Positions 11,301-20,166 are shown, numbered from the stretch's first letter. The stretch: 49,123 nucleotides of DNA from Thraustochytrium sp. TN22 (GCA_013306675.1 JABLUY010000262.1:1-49123), one strand, 5' to 3'. Notes: a model not told the origin generated them from the sequence alone. Program-made: numbers and translations.

Positions 11301-14178
11301 GCCGCACGTACCGCAGAAAGTCCACATAATTCACCGTCCCATCCACGCGCGACCACCGCCGCACAAGCGCGCCAATTTGCGTCTCGGAAATGCGATACAT
11401 CATCTGTCGCAGCGCCGCCGCGAATTCGTAACGCCGGATGCGGCCCGTGCCGGCCGGGTCAAACGCCACGAATGGCACCTTGCTCCACAACTTGGCGCGC
11501 TCCGCGCGCTGCCTCCTCTTCTCCTCCCGTTCGTCGTCGTCCAGGTCCTCATCGTCCTCATCGTCGGATGTGTCCGACCCGCAGTCAGGGTCGGTGCTCG
11601 AGGTCCTTTCGCCCCGGGCGTCTCTGGCCTTGGTCCTCTTTCCTTCTTCGTCGCCCACCTCGTCCTCGTCCTCGTCCTCTTTGCCGTCGCCTTCCTCCTC
11701 GTCATCATTGTTGTTATGGCGAGGCGCATCCTCGTCCTCACGATGACGATGACGACGACGACGACGTCGAAGCTGAGAGGGAGGGCCGAGCCGTAAGCCG
11801 GCCAATAGGTCTTGCAGACGCACCTCCTCCCGGTCCATCCAGAAGTTTGCCTTGCCGTTCGTGAGCACCGGCGCACCGTAGCTGGCGCGTGGCAGGTGTC
11901 GCTCGTACGAGGTGCGCGGGCGCGCCGGGTCGAGCCAGCGCCAGGCCTTCTCGATCGCCTCGCGCTCCATGTTGGCCACGACGCGCGCCCGGAAACCGCG
12001 CCAGACCCTTTGAATGACCACGCTCGGGCGCTCGTCAATCTCCACCGTGACCAGCGAGCGCCGGTAAATGAGGAAGCACTTGATCTGCTGCTGAATGACA
12101 GAGGCCGCGCGGTGCGTGCGGCGCACCTGCATAACAATTTCACTGGCGCGCCGGCGCGAAATGGCGTCGCGCACGGCGCGTTGAATACGCACAGCGCACC
12201 GATGCATGAGCCGCTGGTGCTCCCTGACACGATGCGCGCGCCAGCGCTTGATGTAGCGCTTCAAGTACCGCACGAGCATGAGGTTGGCCCAGGTGCCGTC
12301 GGCCTTCTTGGCGCGGAACTCCTGCACGACGCGGCGGCCAATGATCTCCAGGCGCGTGGCAAAGCCCCGGAACACGCGCTGGATGTCGCGCGCCGCCAGC
12401 ATGCGCCGCATCTCGCGCCGCGTGATGTGGCCGCGTGCGACGCGCTGCAAGAGCGCCACGGCGCGCTGCTGGGCGGCGCGGAAGCGTGCCACATACTCGC
12501 GGGCCTGGACCCTGCGAATCGTCTTCTGGATGGCGGTGGCTGCTCGCCAGCGGACCTGCGTACGCACCGCGCGTCGCAACCGCGCTGCTTGCTTGCGGTC
12601 CCTGTGCCCGCGGAAGGCGCGTTGGATCTTGGACGCGTACACATTCCCAAAAACGAACCTGCGCATGGCAATTCGCTGGGCCTGCGCCTGCGCCAGCATC
12701 AGCTGCACGGTTTCGTGGCGGTCCACGTAGGCGTGCACCTTGTCGCGGGCCTTGTCTGCGAGGCCGGCCACCGCGGCCCGCGGCCTCACGCGCAAAAGGA
12801 CCTGGCGCAAGAGAGAGGGCGCGCGGAGGCGGTCCTGCTCGCGGTCCGGGAGGAGCTTGAATTTGGCATTGCGGCGGTCCGCAGCGCGCTGCGCCCGAAG
12901 CTCCACCTCGGAGAGCTCTTCGCGCGCATCGGCGGGCCGCAGCGAGTGCTCACGCAGCTCCATCTCCTCCTCGCGTATCAGACTCACCCCAGGCGGCACG
13001 AGCTGGCCGCCAAGGTACCTCCACGAGGCGCGCAGCGTGGCGGGCGACTTGCCGCGCTTCACGAAATAGTGCGAAGGGCAAAGGCCGAGTTCGTTGGCCT
13101 CCTTGAGCCGCGGGGCTGCCCCCGGGTGCTCCATTTGGCACCGCTGCGTGTGATAGCCGCAGGCTGTGCCGAAGCGGTGCAGCGTGCGGTTCCCGCACAC
13201 CAGCTGGCCACCATGCGGCGCAGGCTGCGTCCAGCGGCACGTGCCCACGGCCGCCACCTCGCCAGCCTGCTTCGAGGCGTCCGCGGCCGCCTCCAGAGCG
13301 AGCTCCTTGACCTGCGCCAGCTTTGTGAGCACCTCTTGCCGTACCACGTGCGTGCCGGGGCAGCGATGCCGGTCCAGACGCCGCGGAATGCGTCCATTGA
13401 TGGTCTTGCAGCACGCGTTGCACAGCGCACCCGCGTTCGGGTTCTTGATGCGCGGGACCACCTCGTTCTCGTGCTCGCGCGCATTGGAGCAGCTCTGTGC
13501 ATGAAAGGCGCACCAACGCAGCGTGCCGCCAGCCTCTGAGCGGAATCGCGGGTTCACACAGTAGTAGTCCACACCCTCGATGGAGTCCCGGTACAAGCAG
13601 GTCTCCACGCGAAGCTTGATGGGGTTGGCCTGCAGGCGCGCCTCGCGTTGACGCCCCGCGCGCCTCCACTGCGAAGCCGACAGAGGCGACGTGGCATCGT
13701 TGCTGGCCGCGTGGCTCCGCGCAAGCGCCGGTCGCTTGCGCTGACGCGCACGCACCTTCATGTCATACTTTTTGCGCGCCTCGCGCTCGCGGTGGAATAG
13801 GGACCGCGAGTCGAACCGCCAGTCCCAGGCCTCATTGTCCTCGTACTCCTGCTTCCATTGGTTCGCCTGCGCCAGCGAGAAGTCTTCCTCGTCCTCGGCC
13901 ACCTCCTCCACGAGCTTGCGCAGCCGCTTGTGTGGTTTCGACAGGCCCTCCTGCCGCTCGCGCCACGCCTCGCGCTGCTCCGCTTTGAGCACCTTGCGAA
14001 GCTTCACCACCAGCTCGCCGCGGCTGCCGGACGTGTTCTGCTCGCCGCGCGCGCGCAGGTGCAGCCGCAGGTCGCGCAGGCTCAGCTGCTGCGGGTCCAC
14101 GGTGCTGCCCCACGGCCCGCACCGCTCCACGAACAGCACATTGTCCGCGTCAGTATCGGCGCCCTCGTCGCGCAACAT
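8347..14178 (-). CDS. Large SAP / Cys-rich / IQ-motif / EF-hand / C2H2 protein
   Basis: 1943 residues in one uninterrupted frame from an ATG at 14176-14178. Visible parts in order: a SAP-like helix-turn-helix (about 24-60, LSLRDLRLHLRARG...GELVVKL); two related Cys/His-rich modules (about 191-280 and 316-386; e.g. LRWCAFHAQSC, CNACC, CGYHTQRC); seven IQ-like motifs (about 505-745; e.g. SKIQRAFRGHRDRK, RDIQRVFRGFATR, VVIQRVWRGFRAR) expected to bind calmodulin or light chains; a long Asp/Glu-rich acidic tract (about 800-890); an EF-hand-like pair (about 903-963, FDPAGTGRIRRYEF); another Cys-rich knuckle (about 966-1013, CPSC...CLKCDCKRYC); and two C2H2 fingers (about 1553-1581 and 1638-1668). 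A Cys-rich C-terminal domain ends the protein. I do not recognise an orthologue. The combination suggests a calcium/calmodulin-responsive scaffold, possibly nuclear or flagellar; that is inference. Confidence 0.9.
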   Translation of the reverse strand: MLRDEGADTDADNVLFVERCGPWGSTVDPQQLSLRDLRLHLRARGEQNTSGSRGELVVKLRKVLKAEQREAWRERQEGLSKPHKRLRKLVEEVAEDEEDFSLAQANQWKQEYEDNEAWDWRFDSRSLFHREREARKKYDMKVRARQRKRPALARSHAASNDATSPLSASQWRRAGRQREARLQANPIKLRVETCLYRDSIEGVDYYCVNPRFRSEAGGTLRWCAFHAQSCSNAREHENEVVPRIKNPNAGALCNACCKTINGRIPRRLDRHRCPGTHVVRQEVLTKLAQVKELALEAAADASKQAGEVAAVGTCRWTQPAPHGGQLVCGNRTLHRFGTACGYHTQRCQMEHPGAAPRLKEANELGLCPSHYFVKRGKSPATLRASWRYLGGQLVPPGVSLIREEEMELREHSLRPADAREELSEVELRAQRAADRRNAKFKLLPDREQDRLRAPSLLRQVLLRVRPRAAVAGLADKARDKVHAYVDRHETVQLMLAQAQAQRIAMRRFVFGNVYASKIQRAFRGHRDRKQAARLRRAVRTQVRWRAATAIQKTIRRVQAREYVARFRAAQQRAVALLQRVARGHITRREMRRMLAARDIQRVFRGFATRLEIIGRRVVQEFRAKKADGTWANLMLVRYLKRYIKRWRAHRVREHQRLMHRCAVRIQRAVRDAISRRRASEIVMQVRRTHRAASVIQQQIKCFLIYRRSLVTVEIDERPSVVIQRVWRGFRARVVANMEREAIEKAWRWLDPARPRTSYERHLPRASYGAPVLTNGKANFWMDREEVRLQDLLAGLRLGPPSQLRRRRRRHRHREDEDAPRHNNNDDEEEGDGKEDEDEDEVGDEEGKRTKARDARGERTSSTDPDCGSDTSDDEDDEDLDDDEREEKRRQRAERAKLWSKVPFVAFDPAGTGRIRRYEFAAALRQMMYRISETQIGALVRRWSRVDGTVNYVDFLRYVRQERSACEKHRAWACPSCVTYGPCLKCDCKRYCAGRESGSGRAVCSCGHYVAMHSMIPKVSTGRTPGSFSEGLSKAEMKRMLAPPAPVELPRDVLGTRLESSEFRLHYSREDLAVRAKTAGVGRRGDRRAQTPVAVLPAANMTRRKATQAFQRLGERIIADITRESQEIVQELRQDGAWNDSVNPRDTFPGTARPATSHHVPGVGEIAKLESGRPGTTAPRSRSPSRRGGRKQSRNGPAVAAAAATPVLDPRAAAFQRDQAQLQRAAEHAEECAPDALGSLLLQSAARPHTAAHVVRPWTREGRAQRDALHGGASPAYVERVVRAERTRHELRASLAQEDRWSSPDSFARGFDVADPVPLIVNDNLRMEVNMAPLYVDMLLALASEDCGLLEDWPAFVAYIFQSFAFVVRHWRKLVYDIRTGTLNKMLPISRAERARVEDGLAPNPARAAQLDRALQQLGFYKSSAGPTGVPADVPRPSTTVASAVSQSITKKAAAAATAAAAATATAAVARGKEDAGGLPRRKSISLPLTDEADRKAGRAALDKEWSTSLELDETSTRTVAAAGVELRDVWELARAPRMRPSLIHKHADRDIRKYSCTFPGCGQAFMTDRDAEAHVQREHVGKYRLAAGDHAIDHRMHSYWPRVAPWVTPSGSAKAGIKAMHDAAQERRLADQEVRAYYPFQCGRPGCPERYHTRKELHAHVQTVHARPEQLRALVGPVDAPDWVQLRSSLFHVPTGSLPAGLHLPCCSKHWVMAQPRCEECMEVVSRGVPACPLEFFNSATLHGELTLSKHSRTVVHVWNPRRSCEHLGRVQAVFRDRFGRQFLAYRRFILTVGGATPASAAAVGGSSEDEDNRSVATGKDNVKDRDLEQVDLERDRTHIVELRHVRGTSIVMEASRREFAKLKLDQALPMLPALPSFPASRCDITPGIYFMPPPEVGEEAAAFLNEEDGAEQQPGVFEPIVKRLRGIVVDRSGLFDPTKADF

Positions 14179-15045
14179 CCTGGCTGCCGCACCGCGCCGG
14201 CGCAGCCGGCCGGGCGCTTCGCATCTGTCGCACTACGCCGCTGTGCTGTGTGCCTGGCGCTGCCGTGCAGTGCGCCTGGCAGTGCACACTATTTTTTTCC
14301 TTTCTGCTGAGGCACACCAGCGTTCCCCTTGCTTGGCACTGTCGAACGGCTCAAAACCTCGACCAATCAGCAGCCAGAAGCAAGCTGGGCCACAACAGGG
14401 CCACGACAACCCGGGGGCAGAGAGCTGTGGCAGGATCGTCAGGCCGGTGGCCCTGCCATGCGTCGGCCGGCGCGCCGACCAGGCCGGCGCCAGCCTGAGC
14501 CTGCCACAGGAGCACCAAGCTTGAAGCAGAACGTTCATACCAGTAGAACAAAAAAATAGAACAACGGAACGTACGGCTTCGGCCGAGCCGACGACTCCGA
14601 GGCCGAGCCGGAGCGTCGAGACTTCCTCCTTCTCTTGCGCTCTGCTGGCAGATCACCTTCGAGGACGGCTTCACGGGCAGCGGCTTGCGGGCGGTGCTTC
14701 GCCGGCGCTTCGGCCGCCGCCGACGTGGGTGGCCTCGCGAGCGGGCTGCTGAGCGCTGCGACGAGCCGAGCTTGCTTCTGACTGTACAGCTCCGTCATCC
14801 TCAGCCATCTACTGTCGATTCCCGCCCTCGCGCGGCGCGCGGAAAAAGGCGGGCAGACGCGCGCAGCGACACCCCGAGGGCGAGGCCGCGCGGGGGGGAG
14901 GGGGACGCGGGCGTGGCGGTTTGTCACGTGAAGCACGTGAAGCGCGCGAAGCGCGCACGTAGGACCACGCAGGCCGGCGAGGCCAGTTCCGGAGGGTCAC
15001 AGGCTCCGCGTCGGCGCCGACGCGGCGCTCGCCGACAGCGTCACC
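14179..15045. other. intergenic region between divergent genes
   Basis: No gene is supported. It must contain the promoters of the minus-strand IQ protein and the plus-strand GRAM protein. GC-rich palindromic stretches occur, but nothing I can name. Confidence 0.5.
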
Positions 15046-15745
15046 ATGGTGCTCAACGTGTAGGTTGGCATGCCCGTTGCCGGACGCTCGCAGTCCGTCG
15101 CGTTGGCCCGCTAGAGAGAGCAAGACTAACGATGAGCGTGTGGACGAGACGCGCAGGCCCATGTACGACGCGCGCACACCCATGGCCAAGTCCGGGGAGT
15201 TCTTCTTGGTGCAGCGCGAAGGCGTCTCGGTGGACATCACGTGCGAGGGGCTGCCGCGGCTGCGGGCATCTGCCGGAATCCTGTACCTGACGACGCTGCG
15301 CATTGTGTACGTGCCGACGCCGGCCAAGCCGCTCGAGCACGGCGCGGAGTTCAGGTCCTTTGAGTTCTCGCTGGATAAGATCGAGAACGAGAAGTTCAAC
15401 CAGCCCATCTTCGGCGCCAACAACCTGTCGGGCGTCCTACGACCAACGCCGGACATGGGGCTCACCGTGGATGCCAACTACAAGCTCTACTTCAGGCAGG
15501 GCGGCGCCGGCACGCTGCTGCCGCTCTTCTTCCGGGCGCTGCTCGAGGCGCGCCGTCCTGACGCTCGCACCCTGGCGGACGCCATTCGTGCCGGCCGCTT
15601 CAGCAGCATGGTCGCCGCCTCCGACCCCAGCGACCCGTCGGTCGTCTACCTGACGCAGCCCGACATTCCCGTCGCCGATGCCGTCGAAGAGGAGCCCGAC
15701 AATGTGAACGGCACTGGCAGGAAGACCTCGCCAACCTCTCTGTGA
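15046..15745 (+). CDS. GRAM domain, WBP2-like protein (probable 2 exons)
   Basis: The main exon encodes a GRAM/PH-like domain of the WBP2 (WW-domain-binding protein 2) family: a hydrophobic GILYLTTLRIVYVPTP strand pair, then FSLDKIENEKFNQPIFGANN, where QPIFGAN is the family signature, and a YKLYFRQGGAGTLLPLFF helix. The in-frame ATG at 15161 would give 194 residues. A better model starts at ATG 15046 with a 14-nt exon (MVLN), a GTAGGT...CTAG intron at 15060-15114 (55 nt, phase 2) and exon 2 at 15115-15745, giving 214 residues. Its N terminus then resembles the MALN start of WBP2 proteins. An acceptor at 15118 paired with a donor at 15058 is also in frame. No PPxY motif is visible in the C-terminal tail. 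GRAM domains usually bind phosphoinositide membranes; the specific role is unknown. Confidence 0.85.
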
Positions 15746-16419
15746 GTGTGCGAGTGCGGCGAGCGTCCGATTGTGCATGACGAGTGCGTTGGCAAGATGG
15801 ATGAATTGGCTCGAGCGCCACGCCGTTGCATGCAGTAGAGATTTGATCAATCATTGTTGACTCCTATACTCCGTCGCCTGCCTTTGTTCGCGACGTACCA
15901 AAGACCTCACAGTGTCCGGCCTCTTTGTCACCTCGCTTCAAGGTGTGGTATGGACTGCCCTGCGCAGGCGAGCATCGTTGCCCGGCGCATGCAGCCAAGC
16001 AGATGTGATGCGGATAACCTTACTTCCTGTGGCGTGCCCTGCAGTGGCTCCAAGTTGTGATAAAAGATGATTGCACGCCGTGCCAGTGCTAGGCTTGCTC
16101 TTCCTGGCCTCTAGCTAATAGCTTAGAGCTGCGAAATGACCGGGTAGGGGTATCAGCGATAATCGCAGCCTCACGCATGATGACGACTATTTTCTGTGGC
16201 ATGTCCTGGCTCCAAGTTGTGATGAAGGATGAAGAACTTTGCGGCGCCGTGCCAGTGCCAAGGCAAGATCCTCCTGGCCAGCTAGGTCTTAGAGCTGCGT
16301 CCTGGCCTGGCTCATGGCGGCTCATGGCAGAATCCGAAGGTCGACGGCGGCGTCGGGACGTCGGCGGACGTCGGCGGACGCCCGCGGACGTCGCTCGGGT
16401 CCCGCGGCGCGCGGCCGCC
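15746..16419. other. intergenic region with a tandem duplication
   Basis: No gene is supported between the GRAM protein and the LRR-like protein. It contains a diverged tandem duplication, listed separately, and GGACGTCGGC-type short repeats at about 16345-16395. Confidence 0.55.
16027..16303. repeat. Diverged tandem duplication, about 167-bp spacing
   Basis: The segment beginning CTGTGGCGTGCCCTG at 16027 and ending near TTAGAGCTGCGA (about 16135) recurs from 16194 (CTGTGGCATGTCCTG) to about 16300 (TTAGAGCTGCGT). Both copies share GGCTCCAAGTTGTGAT and CGCCGTGCCAGTGC. Small indels separate them. The second copy overlaps the 5' extension of the following reading frame, which argues that the extension is not coding. 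Confidence 0.85.
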
Positions 16420-17355
16420 ATGTTCGCGGCGGGCGGGGAGCGGCAGCCGGAGCGCACGCTGGTGCGCGAGCTGCGGCTGAGCGCCGGGGCGCCGCGGGCC
16501 GGGCGGCGCAGCGCGGTGGACGCGCTGTGCGCCCTGTGGCGCAAGGAGGGCGGGCCCGTGCGGCTGCTCAACGTCTGGGGCGTGGACCTGAACGAGGAGG
16601 AGCTGGCGGCGGTGCTGGAGGTGGTCACGCAGCGCAGCGCCGTGGAGGTGATGATGTCCTCCCAGCTGCCGGCGGCGGCCGTGCCGGTGCTGGCAGAGAA
16701 CACCCTGCACTCACTGACGCTGGAGCTGGACAACAGCGAGCAGGCGTGCGCGCTGGCCACCTGGCTGCGCGAGCGCGAGACCGCGCCGCTGCGCAAGCTC
16801 ATCCTGGAGCTCAGCGTCGTGCAGCCGCACGACGCCGCGGCCATCTTCGCTGCCGCCGAGCGGCATGACGCCCTGCGCGAGGTCTCGCTCCCGGACTCGG
16901 TCATGATCGGCCGTCAGGGCGCACAGGCGGCCGGCCGCCTCCTCGCGCGCAATCTGAACATGAAGCGCACGCGCCTCGAGTACCTGGAGACCGGCTGCGA
17001 GCTTCAGTCCGTGGCGGCGCGCGAGTTCATACGCACCTCCGCGCTCGAGCGCGAAAACCCCACGGCGTACGGCAAGCGCCAGGCGCTCATTTTCACTAGC
17101 CTAGGCATCGATTCCAACATGATCGGCCGCCTGGCCATTGAGGACACCGTCATCAACAAGACCCATCGCTTCCGCGTCTTTGCCGTCGCCTTTAGCGAGA
17201 CGTCTGGCTGGGTCCGGGCTGAACACGCCGGCCAAGCTCTCGTTCGTCTCCCTCTCGACCAAATGACCGCCACAGTCGCAACGCAAGAGGGCTCTTGCAA
17301 CGACCTCCTGGAGGATTACTTTGCCTTTTGCGCTGATGAGGTCGATGCGTTTTGA
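16420..17355 (+). CDS. Leucine-rich-repeat-like protein of unknown function
   Basis: The frame is open from 16177, but its first 81 codons lie in duplicated intergenic sequence and an Arg-rich GACGTC repeat. I therefore place the start at ATG 16420 (MFAAGGERQPERTLVREL), giving 311 residues. The middle has regularly spaced hydrophobic strands (VRLLNVWGVDLNEEEL, LHSLTLELDNSEQ, LRKLILELSVVQPHD, LREVSLPDSV) about 28-30 residues apart, like ribonuclease-inhibitor-type LRRs or NLR-type repeats. No nucleotide-binding motif, signal peptide or membrane segment is visible. The C-terminal third (about 190-311) is not repeat-like. The gene family is not recognised; an LRR fold is a weak inference from periodicity. 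Confidence 0.75.
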   Translation: MFAAGGERQPERTLVRELRLSAGAPRAGRRSAVDALCALWRKEGGPVRLLNVWGVDLNEEELAAVLEVVTQRSAVEVMMSSQLPAAAVPVLAENTLHSLTLELDNSEQACALATWLRERETAPLRKLILELSVVQPHDAAAIFAAAERHDALREVSLPDSVMIGRQGAQAAGRLLARNLNMKRTRLEYLETGCELQSVAAREFIRTSALERENPTAYGKRQALIFTSLGIDSNMIGRLAIEDTVINKTHRFRVFAVAFSETSGWVRAEHAGQALVRLPLDQMTATVATQEGSCNDLLEDYFAFCADEVDAF

Positions 17356-18090
17356 CGGCAACATGACCAACTTATTGTGTGCTCTGTACAATTGTAAGCA
17401 AGTTGTGAAGTGGTGAGGTGCCAGTGGCGGTCACGTTACCAGCATCAATCTGAGGTTGGACGACAAGCCAGGCCGGGTCCGAGGCCTTGTAGGTGAGGCG
17501 CCAAGCGGCGGATCCTCGCAGAACTCTCCTCTTGCCTTGCAGAACTCGATCCTCACAGGACTCTCCTCTTGCCTTGCAGAACTCTTCTCTGGCGGAACTC
17601 GTCCTTCTCTTGCAGAACTCTCCTCTTGCAGCTAACGCGGCTCCGAATCGGGTCCGGTTCTCTGAATCGTGTCCGATGGGTGGCTAACTAGCTCCTCGCC
17701 TCCGAGTCTCGCCCTCACCCACGCGCGACTGTACGACCGCCGAGCGCCGCTCTCCACCGGCACCCAACGCCTCCGACCCGCTCAGAAGCTCCCGAAGGTC
17801 CGGGCCCAGCCCGGCCAAGCTTGAAGGCAGGCGAGTCGACGGACTCCAGGTCCCCGAGCGCCGTGCCCTGGACAGGCCCTCCGTCCCACCACGCAGGCGC
17901 GCAGGCCCGAGGCACGTTCCGCGCACGCTCCGCGCGGCGCGAAGGCGCGCGAGCAGGGCGCCGCGTGCCGCGCCGGTTCCGCGCGGCGCTTCCCTGTTCG
18001 GCGCGGTCCCGGAGGCACCTGCGCGGGCCCGGCGCGGCGGCGCGCGGGCGAGGCGGCGCGCGGGCGCGGCGCGGCGGCAGCAGACGCGCA
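17356..18090. other. intergenic region with CTTGCAGAACTC repeats
   Basis: No gene is supported. Between about 17512 and 17632, copies of CAGAACTC and CTCCTCTTGC(CTTG) recur, forming an irregular short tandem repeat on the 5' side of the NBR1-like gene. The frame continuing upstream from the NBR1-like start to 17821 opens with TTG and encodes only Arg/Ala-rich sequence. Confidence 0.55.
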
Positions 18091-20166
18091 ATGGAGAAGC
18101 TACTCCGTCTCCCGGGCTCCACGGAACCGGTCGAGGACGAGCTTGAGCATCCGGGCGCGGCGACGATGGCGAAGCACGAGGGCAGGACGGTGCTGGTGGA
18201 GGTGAACGGCGAGGTGGTGGGCTCCGGCGGCGTCGCCGACGAGAGCGTGACGGTGGAGGAGGTGCGGGCGCTCGTGGCGCGCGCGCTGGGCGACGCGTCC
18301 GGCGCCAAGCCGGACGGGATCGCCGTGCGCACGGCCATGCGCGAGATGACGCAGGTGGACTCGGATGAGGCGCTCCGCGCCCTTCTGGCCAGGCTGCCCA
18401 ACTACACCGTGGTGGTGCCCGTGTACGCGGCGGAGGCGGCCGCTCAGGGGGCTGACGACGCCAAGGAAGCCGCGGTGCACGAGGAGGAGACCACGACCGC
18501 CAAGGTGGTGGCGGAGGATATGGATGAGAACATGATGACGGACGAGGAGGACGAGGACGAGGACCTGGAGGGTGCGGGCGAGGGCAAGGGCGAGGCTAAC
18601 GATGACGATGACGAGATGGACGACGAGCACGCCGAGCAGGTCGTGGCCAACATTGTGGCTGACGGCCCGCCCGGCACCAGCGTCGAGGACTGCGTCAAGA
18701 AGTTCGAGGCCGTCTTCGACGGCGACAAGGCCGCCATGGCGAGCTTCCTGCTCTTTGCGCGCGTCAAGGCCAAGCGTCTGCCGCGCCTCGGCATCGAAGC
18801 CAAGGACGTGCCCACCATGACCGCTCAGGACGCTGTGCGCTGGGAGGATGCGGTGCTCATGGCGCTTGCGCCGCATGAGATCGCCCTCGTGCTCGTCAGC
18901 CTGCGCGTCAAGCCCAAGAAGCTGCGCAAGGCTGGCCTCGGCCGTCTCTTTTGGGTCATGAAGGAGGCCAAGATGATGCACAAGATGCACAAGAAGAACA
19001 AGCGCCGTGGCCCGCCCATGCAGCATGGCGGCTGGGGCCAGCATGGCCCGCATGGCGGCCATGGCCCGCGCGGCGGCTGGGGTCACCACGGCCCGCATGG
19101 CGGCTTTGGTGGTCCGCATGGTGGCTTTGGCGGTCCGCATGGCGGCTGGGGCCATCATGGCCCGCACGGCGGCCCTGGCGCGCAGGGCTTCGGCTTTGGT
19201 GGCCATGGCCATGGCCATGGCCCTCACCACGGTCATGGCCCTCACCACGGTCATGGCCGCCCCTGGGGCGGTGCTCCGTGGATGGCGTGGGCCGGTTCCA
19301 AGGGCCCTGGTGAGCAGCAGGCACCCCCCAAGAAGGAGGACGGGGCCGCTGGTGCCGGCGCCCCGACGCAGGCTGGGCCGGAGGACGGTCCCTTCTGGGG
19401 CGGCCCGTGGGGCCGCTTCGGTGGCCGTGGCGGACGCGGCGGCCACCATCACGGCCGCGGCGGCCACCACCATCACCATCATGGCCCGCCTCACTTCGGC
19501 CACGGCTATGGCGGCCCTTTCCATCACGGCGGTCCCTTCCACCATGGCGGCCCGCCTGCGTTTATGCCGCCGCCTCCGCCGCCGCCGCATCGCGGTGGTG
19601 ACGGCGACGCCGACGACGAGGGCCGCGAGGACTTCTTCTCCCACCCCCGTGGTGGCTGGGGCGGCCCCGGTGGTCGCGGCCGCGGTGGCCATGGCCGTGG
19701 CGGGCGCCACCGTTGCCGCGGGCGCAACAAGCACCCGAGTGCGGTGAAGAAGATGGCCCGCTTCGTGGCGCACAAGTCCGTGCCGGACGGCGCCCAGGTG
19801 CCGCAGGGTACTCTCTTCTCCAAGGCCTGGCGTGTGCGCAACGACGCCGACGAGGAGTGGCCGTTCGCCGCCGGCATCGTCACCATTGGTGGCGATGACC
19901 TCACTACCGGTGAGACGCGCTCGTCTACGGTCGGCCCGCTCAAGCCTGGCGAGGAGGCTGAGGTCCAGATCGCGCCCCTCCAGGCACCTCTCAAGCCCGG
20001 CCTTTACAAGTCCTTCTTTCGTCTGGAGGGAGGCCCGGGCGATCGCCTTGGCCAACGCCTCTGGTGCGAGATTCTCGTTCCGGAGGACGGCAGCGCCAGC
20101 CCCAAGGAGGACGACGCGAAGTGGCAGCACATTGCCGCTTCCGACGCCGTCGAGCAGCTGGACTAA
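18091..20166 (+). CDS. NBR1-like protein: PB1 domain, Gly/His-rich linker, FW domain
   Basis: 691 residues from ATG 18091 (MEKLLRLPGSTEP). ATG 18166 (MAKHEGRTVLVEV) is an alternative start. A PB1-like domain lies at about 28-116 (RTVLVEVNG...MREMTQVDSDEALRALLARL), followed by an acidic linker with two EDED-type runs. A helical region (about 185-300) ends in a Lys/Met-rich segment. Then comes an exceptional Gly/His/Pro-rich stretch (about 307-500) built of GPHGG, GGFGGPH and GHGHGH-type repeats. The C terminus (about 555-670) matches the NBR1 'four-tryptophan' FW domain: FSKAWRVRNDADEEWPF, then a GPLKPGEEAEV strand and GQRLWCEILV. NBR1-family proteins are selective autophagy receptors. The ZZ finger and UBA expected there are not visible, and no obvious LIR could be assigned. 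An autophagy role is therefore inferred from PB1 plus FW only. The His-rich linker may bind metals. Confidence 0.88.
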   Translation: MEKLLRLPGSTEPVEDELEHPGAATMAKHEGRTVLVEVNGEVVGSGGVADESVTVEEVRALVARALGDASGAKPDGIAVRTAMREMTQVDSDEALRALLARLPNYTVVVPVYAAEAAAQGADDAKEAAVHEEETTTAKVVAEDMDENMMTDEEDEDEDLEGAGEGKGEANDDDDEMDDEHAEQVVANIVADGPPGTSVEDCVKKFEAVFDGDKAAMASFLLFARVKAKRLPRLGIEAKDVPTMTAQDAVRWEDAVLMALAPHEIALVLVSLRVKPKKLRKAGLGRLFWVMKEAKMMHKMHKKNKRRGPPMQHGGWGQHGPHGGHGPRGGWGHHGPHGGFGGPHGGFGGPHGGWGHHGPHGGPGAQGFGFGGHGHGHGPHHGHGPHHGHGRPWGGAPWMAWAGSKGPGEQQAPPKKEDGAAGAGAPTQAGPEDGPFWGGPWGRFGGRGGRGGHHHGRGGHHHHHHGPPHFGHGYGGPFHHGGPFHHGGPPAFMPPPPPPPHRGGDGDADDEGREDFFSHPRGGWGGPGGRGRGGHGRGGRHRCRGRNKHPSAVKKMARFVAHKSVPDGAQVPQGTLFSKAWRVRNDADEEWPFAAGIVTIGGDDLTTGETRSSTVGPLKPGEEAEVQIAPLQAPLKPGLYKSFFRLEGGPGDRLGQRLWCEILVPEDGSASPKEDDAKWQHIAASDAVEQLD

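Noticed and set aside
8044-13539. Long plus-strand frames (e.g. 8044-9915 and 11812-13539) opposite the IQ protein
   Set aside because: No domain motifs, composition is Arg/His/Leu/Ala-biased, and the first lacks an ATG start. Antisense to a well-supported gene.
15065-15160. N-terminal extension of the GRAM frame from a TTG codon
   Set aside because: No ATG start; the stretch is better explained as intron plus the start of exon 2.
16177-16419. 81-codon 5' extension of the LRR-like protein
   Set aside because: It lies in a tandemly duplicated intergenic segment and a GACGTC repeat; ATG 16420 is a cleaner start.
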